This document shows, in pieces, positions 32,421 to 43,490 of a stretch of 64,000 nucleotides of DNA. Position 1 is the stretch's first letter. Every line of letters begins with the position of its first letter. The position numbers were made by a program, and so were the translations under genes. The DNA is from Galeruca laticollis (lineage: Eukaryota > Arthropoda > Insecta > Coleoptera > Chrysomelidae). The notes below the pieces were generated by a model, which did no database searches, was not told the origin of the DNA, and saw only the letters and a list, made by a program, of their open reading frames with translations. The stretch spans positions 213,234,655-213,298,654 of the forward strand of contig OY998175.1 of the NCBI GenBank assembly GCA_963921935.1. The letters are read 5' to 3'.

Positions 32421-35400
32421 TCAGCAGTTTTGGTTCCGTGCTTGCTATAACAAATCTCTTATAATTCTAGTTTAGTGGTCATAGATCAATACTCTATACA
32501 AAGCAGCAGCAGAAGGTATCTGACGAATATAAATCTCACCAGCATCAATGAGAAATTTTCACCAGTAGTTCAGCTAAAATAACAAGGAAACAGAAAACTG
32601 CGTCAGTAAATTGGTACACAAAAATTCCCTCCCCTCATTTGAATGGAACCGTGACGCTCCAATTTAAAAATCGGCAGGTATAGCTGCATGTCTCACAACA
32701 AATCTCTCATAATCCTAGTTTGGTGGTCATACATATAATTTGTTGATTGTCTACACAAAGCAGCAGCATAAGATTTCTGTCAGTAGATTGGTACAAAAAA
32801 TTCCCTCTTATTTGAAATAAATCGTAACGCTTCAATTTGAAAACCAGCAGTTATGGCTACGTGTCTCATACAACAAATCTCTAATAATTCTGGTTTCATT
32901 GTCAGTTATAATTTGTTCGTAGTCTACACAAAGCAGTACCACAATATATCTGATGAATAATTCTAACTATCATCAGTGAGACATTTTTACCAGTAGTTCA
33001 GCTAAACAGGAAACAGAAAACAGCGTCCGTAAGTTGGTACAAAAAATTTCCTCCCGTTTGAATGAAATCGTACTGCTCCAATTTGAAAATCAGCAGTTAT
33101 GGCTTTGTGTCCCATACAACAAATCTCTCATAATTTTAGTTTCGTGGTCATAGTTCTAATTTATTGGTAGTCTATACAAAGCAACAACAGAAGATGATAT
33201 CTGACGAAGAAATCTCAGTATCATAAGTGCGAAATTTTCAGCTGTAGTTCGACTAAAACAGTAAACTGCGTCAGTAAATTGGTACAAAAAAATTTCCTCT
33301 CCTATTTGAATGCAACCATAACGCTCTAATTTGAAAATCAGCAGTTCCAGCTGCGTGTCTCATACAGCAAATCTCTCATAATTCTAGCTTGATGGTCATC
33401 GTTCTAGTTTGTTGGTAGTCTAAACAAAGCAGCAACAGAAGATATCTGACAAATAATTCTCACCATCATAAGTGAGAAATTTTCAGCTGTAGTTCGACCA
33501 TGATAACAAGGAAACAGTGAACTGCGTCAGTAAATTGGTACAAAAAATTTCCCTCTCCTATTTGAATGCAGTCGTAACGCTCCAATTTGAAAATCAGCAA
33601 TTATGGCTACATGTCTCATACAAGTCTCTCATAATTCTAGTTTGGTGGTCATAGTTCTAATTTGTGGGTAGTCTGTACAAAGTAGCAGCAAAAGATATCT
33701 GACGAATAAATATCACCATCATAAGTGAGACATTTTCAGCTGTCGTTTGACTAAAATAACAAGGAAGCAAACTGCGTCAGTAAATTGGTACACAACATTT
33801 CCCTCTCCTATTTGAATGCAATCGTAACGCTCCAATTTGAAAACCAGCAGTTATGGCTACATGTCTCATACAACAAGTCTCTCATAATAAGTCTATACAG
33901 AGCAGCAACAGAAGATATCTGACGAATTAATCTCACTATTATGAGTGAAAATTGTTTACCAGTAGTACAGCTATAATAACAAGGAAAGTAAAAACTGCGT
34001 CAGTAAATTGGTACTAAAAATTTCCTCCTCCCATTTGAGAGAAATCGTAACACTCCAATTTGAAAATCATCAGTGACATTTGTTTACCAGTCGTACATCT
34101 CTAATAATAAGGAAAAATAATGCGGCATTAGTAAATTGGTACTAAAAATTCCCTCCTCCCATTTGAAAGAAATCGTAACGCTCAAATTTGAAAATCATCA
34201 GTTATGTCTGCGTGTCTCATACAAGAAATCGCTCATAATTCTAGTTTGGTGGTCATAGTTCTAATTTGTTGATAGTTTATACAGAGCAGCTGCAGAAGAT
34301 ATCTGACGAATAAATCTCACTGTCATCAGCGGGAAGTTTTTACCAATAGTTCGCTAGGAAACAGAAAAGTGCGTCAGTAGATTGGTACCAAAAATTCCCT
34401 CTTCACATTTGAAAGAAATTGTACCGCTCTAATTTGTAAATCAGCAGTTACGTCTGCGTGTCTCGTACAAGAAATCTCTCATAATTCTAGTTTGGTCATA
34501 GTTCTAATTTGTTGGTAGTCTATACAAAGCAGCAACAGAAGATATCTGACGAATAAATCTCCCTATTATGAGTGACAGTTGTTTACCGGTGGTACAGCTA
34601 TAATAACAAGGAAAAAGAAAACTGCGTCAGTATATTGGTACTAAAATTTTCCTCCTCCCATTTGAGTGAAATCGTAACGCTCCAATTTGAAAAGCATCAG
34701 TTATGTCTGCGTGTCTCATACAAGAAATCTCTCATAATTCTCATTTGGTGGTCATAGTTCTAATTTGTTGGTAGTCTATACATATCTGCAGTAGAAGATA
34801 TCTGACGAATAAATCTCACCAACATCAGTGAGAATTTTTTACCAGCGGTTTAGCTAAAATAACAAGTAAACAGAAAATTGCGTCAGTAAATTGGTACAAA
34901 AATTTTCCCTCCTATTTGAATGCAACAGTAACGCTCCAATTTGGAAATCAACTGTTATGGATCTTTGTCTCATACAAGCAGTCTCGCATAATTCTAGTTT
35001 GGTGATCATAGTTCGTATTTGTTGATAGTCTATACAAAGCAGCAACAGAAGATATCTGTCGCCTAAAGCTCACTATTATGAGTGACAATTGTTTACCAGT
35101 AGTACAGCTATAATAACAAGCAAAAAGAAAACTGCGTCAGTAAATTGGTACTAAAAATTTCCTCCTCCCATTTGAATGAAATCATAACGCTTCAATTTGA
35201 AAATCAGTGGTTATGGCCCCGGGTCTTATACAACAGATCACTCGTAATTCTAGTTTGGCGGTCATATTTTTAATTTTTCGGTAGTGTCATAGTTCTAATT
35301 TGTCGGTAGTCTATACAGAGCAGCAGCAGCAGAAAATATCTGACGAATAATGCTCCCTATTATGAGTGACATTTGTTTACCAGTCGTACAGCTATAATAA

Positions 35401-38400
35401 CAAGGAAAAGGAAAACTGCGTTAGTAAATTGGTACTAAAAACTTCCTCCTCCCATTTCAAAGAAATCGTAACGCTCCAATTTGAAAATCAGCAGTTATGG
35501 ATCTTTGTCTCATACAAGCAGTCTCGCATAATTCTAGTTTGGTGGTCATAGATCGTATTTGTTGATAGTCTATAAAAGCAGCAACAGAAGATATCTGACG
35601 AAAAAATCTCGCCATTATCAGTGAAAAGTTTTTGCCAATAGTTTAGCTAAAGTAACGAGGAAACACAAAACTGCGTTTTTAGATTGGTACAAAACAATTC
35701 TCTATCCTCCCATTTCAATGAAATCGTAACGCTCCAATTAGAAAATTGGCAGTTATGGCTCCGTGTCTCATACAGATGTCTCGTAATTCTAGTTTGGTGG
35801 TCATACATCTAATTTGTTGGTAGTCTGTACAAAACAGCAGCAGTAGAAAACTGACGAATAAATCTCACCATCGTGAGTGAGAAATGTTCAACTGCGTCAG
35901 TAGATTGGTATAAAAATGTTGCTCACTTCCCATTTGAATGAAATCGTAACGATCCAATTTGCAAATTTGCAATTATGGCTCGGTGTCTCATACAACAAAT
36001 CTCTCATAATTCTAGTTTGATGGTCATAGTTCTAATTTGTTGGTAGTATATACAGAGCAGCTGCAGAAGATATCTGGCGAATAAATCTCACTATTACGAG
36101 TGAGAATTGTTTATCAGTCGTTCAGCTAACATAACAAGGAAACAGAAAACTGCGTCAGTAAATTGGTACACAAAATTTCCTCCTCCCATTTGAATGAAAT
36201 CGTAACGCTTGAATATCAATAGTTATGGCTCCGTGTCTTATGCAACATATCTCTCATAATTCAAATTTGGTGGTCATAGTTCTAATTTGTTGGTAGTCTA
36301 TACAAAGCAGCAACAGAAGATATCTGTCGAATAAATCTCACCATCATAAGTGAGAAATTTTCAGCTGTAGTTCGACTAAAATAACAAGGAAACTGTGAAC
36401 TGCGTCATTAAATTTGTACAAAAAAATTCCCTCTCCTATTTGAATGCACCCGTAAAGCTCTAACTTAAAAATCAGCAGTTATGAAACCTTGTGTCATACA
36501 ACAAGTCTCGCATAATTCTGGTTTGGTGGTCATAGTTCTAATTTGTTGGTAGTCTACAAAGCAGCAACAGAAGATATCTGACGAATAAATATCATCATCA
36601 TAAGTGAGAAATTTACAGCTGTAGTTCGACTTAAATAACAAGGAAACAAACTGCGTCAGTAAATTGGTACAAACAATGTCCCTCTCCTATTTGAAATAAA
36701 TCGTAACGATCCAATTTGAAAATCATCAGTTATGCCTGCATGTCTCATACAAATCTCTCATAATTCTAGTTTGGTGGTCATAGTTATGGCTCCGTGTCTT
36801 ATGCAACAAATCTCTCATAATTCTAGATTGGTGGTCATTGTTCTAATTTGTTGGTAGTCTATACATAGCAGCAACAGAAGATATCTGACAAATAAATCTC
36901 ACTATTATGAGTGACAATTGTTTACCAGTAGTACAGCTATAATAACAAGGAAAGTAAAAACTGCGTCAGTAAATTGGTACTAAAAACTTCCTCCTCCCAT
37001 TTGAAAGAAATCGTAACGCTCCAATTTGAAAATCATCAGTGACATTTGTTTACCATACGTACAGCTTTAATAACAAGGAAAAAGAAAACTGCGTTAGTAA
37101 ATTGGTACTAAAATTTCCCTCCTTCCATTTGAAAGAAATCGTAACTCCCCAATTTGAAAATCATCAGTTATGTCTGCATGTCTCATACAAGAAATCTCTC
37201 ATGATTCTAGTTTGGTGGTCATAGTTCTAATTTGTTGGTAGTCTATACAGAGCAGCAACAAGATATTTGACGAATAAATCTCACCATCAAAAGCAAGAAA
37301 TTTTCAGCTGGAGTTCGACTAAAATAACAAAGAAACAGTAAACTGCGTCAGTAAATTGGTACAAAAAATTTCCCTCTCCTATTTGAATGAGACTGTAACG
37401 CTCCAATTTGAAAATCAGCAGTTATGGATGTTTGTCTCAGACAAGCAGTCTCGCATAATTCTAGTTTGGTGGTTATAGCTCGTATTTGTTGATAGTCTAT
37501 ACAAAGCAGCAACAGAAGATATCTGACGCATAAAGCTCACTATTACGAGTGACAATTGTTCACCAGTAGTACAGCTATAATAACAAGGAAAAAGAAAACT
37601 GCGTCAGCAAATTGGTACTAAAAATTTCCTCCTCCCATTTGAATGAAATCGTAACGCTTCAATTTGAAAATCAGTAGTTATGGCGCCGGGTCTTAAACAA
37701 CAGATCACTTGTAATTCTAGTTTGGTGGTGATATTATTAATTTTTCGGTAGTCATAGTTCTAATTTGTCGGTAGTCTATACAGAGAAGCAGCAGCAGAAG
37801 ATATCTGACGAATAAAGCTACCTATTATGAGTGACATTCGTTTACCAGTCGTACAGCTAAAATAACAAGAAAAAGGAAAACTGCGTTAGTAAATTGGTAC
37901 TTAAAATTTCCTCCTCCCATTTGAAAGAAATCGTAACGCTCCAATTTGAAAATCAGCAGTTATGGATCTTTGTCTCATACAAGCAGTCTCTCATAATTCT
38001 AGTTTGGTGGTCATAGATCGAATTTGTTGATAGTCCATACAAAGTAGCAACTGAAGATATCTGACAAAAAAATCTCGCCATTATCAGTGAGAGGTTTTTA
38101 CCAATAGTTTAGCTAAAATAACGAGGAAACACAAAACTGCGTTTTTAGATCGGTACAAAACAATTCTCTATCCTCCCATTTCAATGAAATCGTAACGCTC
38201 CAATTTGAAAATTAGCAGTTATGGCTCCGTGTCTCATACAAATGTCTCGTAATTCTAGTTTGGTGGTTATACATCTAATTTGTTGGTAGTCTGTACAAAA
38301 CAGCAGCAGTAGATAACTGACGAATAAATCTCACCATCGTCAGTGAGAAATGCTCAACAGTAGTTCAGCTAAGATAACAAGGTAACAGAAAACTGTGTCA

Positions 38401-38784
38401 GTAGATTGGTACAAAAATGTTCCTCTCCTCCCATTTGAATGAAATCGTAACGCTCCAATTTGAAAATTAGCAATTATGGCTCCATGTCTCATTTAACAAA
38501 TCTCTCATATTTCTATTTTGATGGTCATAGTTCTAACTTGGTGGTTTATACAGAGCAGCTGCAGAAGATATCTGACGAACAAATCTCACTGTCATCAGCG
38601 GGAAGTTTTTACCAATAGTTCAGCTAAAATAACAAGGAAACAGAAAAGTGCGTCAGTAGATTGGTACCAAAAAATTCCCTCCTACCATTTGAAAGAAATC
38701 GTAACGCTCCAAGTTGAAAATCATCAGTTATGTCTGCGTGTCTCATACAAGAAATCTCTCATAATTCTAGTTTGGTGGTCATAG
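32420..38784 (+). repeat. Satellite array, ~250-bp monomers, about two dozen copies
   Basis: Head-to-tail monomers recur with anchors TCTCTCATAATTCTAGTTTG, AATTTGTTGGTAGTCTATAC, AGCAGCAACAGAAGATATCT, ACTGCGTCAGTAAATTGGTA and AATCGTAACGCTCCAATTTG. Spacing is about 240-260 bp, with occasional shortened or fused units (for example near 34080 and 36770). Divergence between monomers is moderate, as in a pericentromeric or dispersed satellite. Small recurring forward ORFs of 61 codons (34572, 35366, 37039, 38518 region) are by-products of the repeat. The array ends exactly where the Polinton-like terminal repeat begins. Confidence 0.93.
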
Positions 38785-39904
38785 AGTAGTATAAGGGTGG
38801 CGTTAACTCCACATTGACCTTTGGACCCAAAGTAAATTTCGCCGCTAGAGAGCAATGAACCCGCGAAAATATTATACAGGGTGTAGCCAAAAACCGTTAC
38901 AGGTGGTACAAACGGGTATTTTTAGGACAAAGATGCCATAAGGGCACCACGATATTCTGCTACTAATAATCAGATTGGAGTCGAATAAACGGCATAGGTA
39001 TTTTTATGACAAAGATGCCGTAAGGGCACCACGATATCTGCTACTATTAATCAGATTGGAGTCGAACAAACGGCGATAGGTATTTTTTAGGACAAAGATG
39101 CCATAAGGGTACCACGATATTCTGCTACTATTAATCAGATTGGTGTCAAATAAACGGCGATAGGTATTTTTAGGATGTACAAACAGGATGTATAAAAAAA
39201 GATGTACACCTTTTTTCCAAACTTTCCTGGTCCTAAACTATCCCGACAGAAAATTTACTAGCGTTCTCGACGCTCTGCTGTTAAGCAAATTTTGTTTATT
39301 TTCTATTATTCTAGCTAATGGGCAATTTTTGTTCGACAAATAGTAGCACAGAAAGACCGTTGTTTTACTTGCAAGTTGAGAAGGACTATTAACATTAAAT
39401 TCAAAGGGGTTGTATATAATATTTCAAAAAAAATCAGAAAATACTTATTATAAATTCACAGATTTAACGACACAAAAATTCATACAGGTTGTTACATAGT
39501 GTTTCAGGGTAAAAAAAAGAAGAAGACTTATTTTTTATCAGCTTTCTGTCGTAAAAAAATAAATTTGGTTAATTGCTAAGTTAGCTGATAATCAATCTTT
39601 GTTCGACCAAACAGTCAACAAATATCAGAATACTAATAAGCTTTAATAAAATTTTTACTTATATAACACATTAAACCACAAGTGCAGCGTCGCAAGGCTC
39701 GTAATAGCAACAAGAAACATGCTTTTTTTTATTTTTTCTAGACATTTTAACCGCAAGTATATCGAGGGTATTGTCATATTGAAGACCTGGATAATAGAAA
39801 AATCCTGAATAAATTAAATTTTAGTTTTTTCTTTGTAACAACAAACATAGTGAGATATAAGTTTTTCACTATTGATTTTAGATTTTTCCGAGGCTTTCTC
39901 ACTG
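38785..39904 (+). repeat. Polinton-like left inverted arm, outer part
   Basis: This matches the right side in inverted order: the outer 130 bp matches 59277-59150, the 82-bp repeat zone matches 58650-59140, and 39190-39904 matches about 55980-56690. The inner part includes CGACAGAAAATTTACTAGCG, TTAGCTGATAATCAATCTTTG and CGAGGCTTTCTCACTG. The arms are nearly identical over hundreds of bases, far better than any LINE fragment nearby would suggest. That points to recent insertion or gene conversion between the arms. Confidence 0.88.
38915..39170 (+). repeat. 82-bp tandem repeat in left terminal arm
   Basis: GGTATTTTTA anchors at 38915, 38997, 39079 and 39163 give periods of 82, 82 and 84 bp. 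Each unit holds GACAAAGATGCCATAAGGGC, ACCACGATATTCTGCTACTA and CAGATTGGAGTCGAATAAAC. The right arm has more copies (58650-59140), so copy number differs between the arms. Confidence 0.9.
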
Positions 39905-40149
39905 TAAAGTGTACAATTAAATTGAACAAATAAAGTTTGAAAACGTACGAATGGAATTTCCAGGTCTCTTATCAACAAGGGCGTTGGCTGGTAGATAAAA
40001 AGTTATCAATATGTTAAATCATCATTAATTGGATTTCCCCCCTACGAAAGAAATGAGTGAAAATAAATCACAGCATATTATTAATATTTATAATTGTTGT
40101 TTTAATTTCTTTTGAATGAACATTGTATATTTTCCCAAAATCACCATTT

Positions 40150-40260
40150 TCAATTCATTTGTCACGTGATCTCAGTTGTAAAGGTTTAAATACGCGGGCA
40201 CGGTTCAATACAGATCATTTGTGTTTTAACATTGATTAAAGTGCGAATTTTATGGGTAAG
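40150..40260 (+). promoter_or_regulatory. Inward promoter-like segment and leader exon with splice donor
   Basis: In order: CACGTGATCTC at about 40162, a TATA-like TTTAAATA at 40185-40192, an initiator-like GGTTCAATACAG at about 40202, then a short leader AAAGTGCGAATTTTATGG followed by the strong donor GTAAGT at 40256. A mirrored copy lies in the right arm (about 41795-41905, minus strand). Similar leader and donor words recur at 60241-60265. The call rests on motif order only. TATA to initiator spacing is shorter than usual. Confidence 0.5.
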
Positions 40261-40797
40261 TTTATTCTCTGCTTTTTGAATTACGTTATGATTTTTTTTG
40301 ATACTGAATTTTTTTGGCTTCTACGAGTAACATTATTGATATTGAAAACATTGCTTTGAGTTTGTATTTTCAACATTGCGCTGGTGTGTGGGATATATAG
40401 TTTATCTCTCTAGTAATTTGTAATTATTTTTTGGATTAGCTTTTTGATTCTGAAAAAGTTTTTTGGTTACGAGTGACGTTTTTGTTGCTGAAAAAAAGTT
40501 TCTGGATTCTACGAACAACGTTTTTTTATATTGAAAGCAATATTTCAGTTTGTATTTTTAACATTGAGTTGGGGGTGTGCACATTATTTAGTAAAGTTTC
40601 TGCTTTTTTGAATTTTACGATTTTTGATTCTGAAGTTCTTGGATTTTACGACCCAGATTTTTAGCTTCAACGTCACTCGTAACCAAAAACTTTTTCAGAA
40701 TCAAAAAAAGTTGTCATAACTGAACTTGGTTCATAACTATACACTACTGTCAGTGGAAAATTTGTCTGGAATATCAATTAAATTTAATTTCTAGATA

Positions 40798-40923
40798 ATG
40801 GCATCAGCGTGGAAATCTGAGGATTTTGAGAATGATTTGTGGGTCTTTTCAGAAATAAATGATGATGGTGAAACACATGATCCTCCCCCCCACTTACAAT
40901 ATTGCAATACAATGCTGAAATAG
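40798..40923 (+). CDS. Small acidic protein, possible spliced gene of the palindromic element
   Basis: A pyrimidine-rich acceptor (TTTAATTTCTAG) ends at 40794, and an ATG follows three bases later. The frame runs MASAWKSEDFENDLWVFSEI and ends after 41 codons at 40923. A run of C at about 40888 shortly before the end is suspicious: in the neighbouring frame the protein continues for about 25 more residues (LTILQYNAEIGANSN, SKKSNPKK). A one-base slip in the C-run may therefore have truncated a ~65-residue protein. The upstream leader exon ends at 40255. I do not recognise the protein; it is acidic and Trp-containing at the N-terminus with a Lys-rich tail. Confidence 0.45.
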   Translation: MASAWKSEDFENDLWVFSEINDDGETHDPPPHLQYCNTMLK

Positions 40924-42150
40924 GGGCAAATAGTAATACTAGTAAAAAATCTAATCCAAAAAAATAATTACAAATCACCAGAGAGATAAACTATATATGG
41001 CACACCAACTCAATGTTGAAAATACAAACTCAAATCAAATGTTTTCAATATCAATAATGTTTCTCGTAGACGTTTCGTTGGAGGAGCATACATAAATCTC
41101 CAACCCCAAAGAGTTGCAGACTAGAATCAGGTTTTATAGAAAATTTTACAAACAAAAAGTACTCAATCATCTGTAGAAGATTGGTAGAAACAGGAAAATA
41201 AAATAAACCCATCTGCTTTGTAATTAATTTTTCTGGTGAGTTTTTATTTTATCATATTAAAAGTATACAATGACAAATTTAATGAAGAAAGTGTATGAGA
41301 CAATAGCATTCTTAAGGCAAAATTATTCTGAACCTCTAGCTGATAGAATAATTAAATTTCCATTTTACAAAATGAAACCGAAATCAAGAAGCTAAAAATC
41401 TGGGTCGTAAAATCCAAAAACTTCAGAATCAAAAATCGTAAAATTCAAAAAAGCAGAAACTTTACTAAATAATGTGCACTCCCCCAACTCAATGTTAAAA
41501 ATACAAACTGAAATATTGCTTTCAATATAAAAAAACGTTGTTCGTAGAATCCAGAAACTTTTTTTCAGCAACAAAAACGTCACTCGTAACCAAAAAACTT
41601 TTTCAGAATCAAAAAGCTAATCCAAAAAATAATTACAAATTACTAGAGAGATAAACTATATATCCCACACACCAGCGCAATGTTGAAAATACTAACTCAA
41701 AGCAATGTTTTCAATATCAATAATGTTACTCGTAGAAGCCAAAAAAATTCAGTATCAAAAAAATCATAACGTAATTCAAAAAGCAGAGAATAAACTTACC
41801 CATAAAATTCGCACTTTAATCAATGTTAAAACACAAATGATCTGTATTGAACCGTGCCCGCGTATTTAAACCTTTACAACTGAGATCACGTGACAAATGA
41901 ATTGAAAATGGTGATTTTGGAAAAATATACAATGTTCATTCAAAAGAAATTAAAACAACAATTATAAATATTAATAATATGCTGTGATTTATTTTCACTC
42001 ATTTCTTTCGTAGGGGGGAAATCCAATTAATGATGATTTAACATATTGATAACTTTTTATCTACCAGCCAACGCCCTTGTTGATAAGAGACCTGGAAATT
42101 CCATTCATACGTTTTAAAACTTTATTTCTTCAATTTAATTGTACACTTTA

Positions 42151-42440
42151 GTAGATAGTGGGACACTAGACGCACGTTTTAGGAGGGGGTAGTGACGTCA
42201 CCGGAAGCTCGATTGGCGGTAACCTAACATAGCAAACCCCACGTACCGGAAGGCGGCCATCTTGGATTTCTGCGCACGCGCCGTCGTATGGCCCCCACCA
42301 GCCGTGACGTCATCAACGGAAGCTCAAAAGGCGGTAACCTAACATAGCAAACCCCCCGTACCGGAAGGAGGCCATCTTTCTGCGCACGCGCCTGCGTATG
42401 TGCCGTAAGGATCATCTGTCGACCCGCCACGTACGTCAAA
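42151..42440. promoter_or_regulatory. CpG-rich promoter-like block, two tandem ~125-bp units (left arm)
   Basis: Each unit carries, within about 120 bp, a CRE-like TGACGTCA (42192, 42305), an ETS-like CGGAAG (ACCGGAAG in the first unit), GTAACCTAACATAGCAAACC, a second CCGGAAGG, a YY1/Pho-like GCCATCTT and an NRF1/Ewg-like TGCGCACGCGC. An inverted CCAAT (ATTGG) lies in the first unit. The block is mirrored in the right arm (55735-55965), and part of it recurs at 62815-62880. CpG density is far above the AT-rich surroundings. Motif identities are from general transcription-factor knowledge; activity is inferred. Confidence 0.6.
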
Positions 42441-43113
42441 CCGTCAAACGTACCGTATGAGCCATCTGTCGTATGAGTCATCTGTCGAACCCGTCAAATG
42501 TGTCATCTGTCAGCCCCGGCACGCGCGTCAACCGTCAAATGTGTCGTATGTGTCATCTGTCAGCCCCGTCACGCGCGTCAACCGTCAAATGTGTCATCTG
42601 TCAGCCCCGTCACGCGCGTCAACCGTCAAATGTGTCATCTGTCAGCCCCGTCACGTATGTCAACCGTCAAATGTGCCGTATGGGGAATCTGTCGTATGTG
42701 CCATCAGTCAAAAGGGTCTTATGTCGTAGGCGTAGTCTGTCAAATCTGTCGTATGTGTCATCTGTCAAACCCTGTCACGCGTGTCAACCGTCAAATGTGT
42801 CGTATGTGTCATCTGTCAGCCCCGTCAACCGTCAAATGTGTCGTATGTGTCATCTGTCAAACCCGTTATGTATGTCAACCGTCAAATGTACAGTATGGAG
42901 CTTCTGTCGTATATGTCATCTGTCAACCCCGTCAAATGTGTCGTATATGCCATCTGTCAACTCCGTCACGTACTTCAGCTGTCAAAGGTGTCGTACGGGG
43001 CATCTGTCGTATGTGACATCTGTCAAAGGTGCCTTATGTCGCATGTGTCATCTGTCAAAGGTGCCTTATGTCGCGAATCATACCTCAAGACAGTGACCAG
43101 AGGATGTCGTTGA
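42440..43113 (+). repeat. CpG-rich GTCA minisatellite (left arm)
   Basis: Irregular ~25- and ~50-bp units built from CGTATGTGTCATCTGTCA, GCCCCGTCACGCGCGTCA and ACCGTCAAATGTGT. The tetramer GTCA recurs every 7-10 bp over 650 bp. All three forward frames stay open for 110-207 codons because the repeat lacks stops, so the long ORFs here are not evidence of protein. An inverted copy fills 55037-55735. Confidence 0.9.
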
Positions 43114-43490
43114 TCAATGGGAAAGAAGAAGAGATAAGCGATAAGTTCATCAATAATATACCGATATACGAGGTGCTGTCATAAATATGTTACTACGATG
43201 ATCAGTAAACAAGATGTCTACGATACCAAAAGGGCACAAGCATCTCTGATTGGTCAGTTTGGAGCCAAATAAACATCATTGTGATGAGGACAATGACCAC
43301 AGAGGGTTTACAAGAATCATACCTGAAGACAATGACCAGAGGGTGTCGTTGATCAATGGGAAAGAAGAAGAGATGAAAAGATAAGTTTTTCAATAATATA
43401 CCGATATACCGGGGGTTGTCATAAATATGTTACTACGATGATCAGTATACAAGATGTCTACGAAGCCAAAAGGACACTCTGCTATTATTG
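43076..43490 (+). repeat. 238-bp direct repeat, two copies
   Basis: AATCATACCTCAAGACAGTG at 43076 and AATCATACCTGAAGACAATG at 43314 start two similar copies that share GTCGTTGATCAATGGGAAAG, CAATAATATACCGATATAC and ATGTTACTACGATGATCAGT. No protein is supported. Confidence 0.85.

Larger units (their letters stand above)
39905..42150. mobile_element. 2.2-kb palindromic (foldback-like) element inside the left arm
   Basis: It begins TAAAGTGTACAATTAAATTG and ends with the inverted copy. The inverted arms, 39905-40671 and 41385-42150, are about 766 bp each and nearly identical; the unique centre is 713 bp. The right Polinton arm lacks this element at the equivalent place (55972-55990), where only 8 bp (TCACTTTA) separate the two flanks. 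Each arm carries an inward-facing promoter-like segment and a splice donor. The central region holds a small reading frame. No transposase is recognised, so mobilisation in trans or origin as a captured gene cassette are both possible. Confidence 0.82.

Noticed and set aside
34572..34757. Recurring 61-codon ORFs in the satellite (also 35366, 37039, 38518)
   Set aside because: They are the same monomer read in one frame; most monomers interrupt it.
30585..38784. Possible CRISPR-like array
   Set aside because: Repeats are 250-634 bp with no short conserved repeat alternating with unique spacers, and the surroundings are clearly eukaryotic.
40473..40664. 63-codon hydrophobic ORF and its near-identical mirror at 41392-41583
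   Set aside because: Duplicated only because it lies in the palindromic arms; it sits in the predicted intron, is Phe-rich as T-rich DNA would give, and has no start context or homology.
42224..42481. 85-codon ORF, identical in the right arm at 55643-55900
   Set aside because: Identity follows from the inverted arms. The frame runs through promoter-like and repeat sequence and has no recognisable domain.
42473..43096. Long forward ORFs of 110-207 codons rich in Cys, Ser and Val
   Set aside because: All three frames are open together because the underlying minisatellite lacks stop codons; the peptides simply repeat. The same holds for the mirrored 187- and 204-codon frames at 55037-55651.
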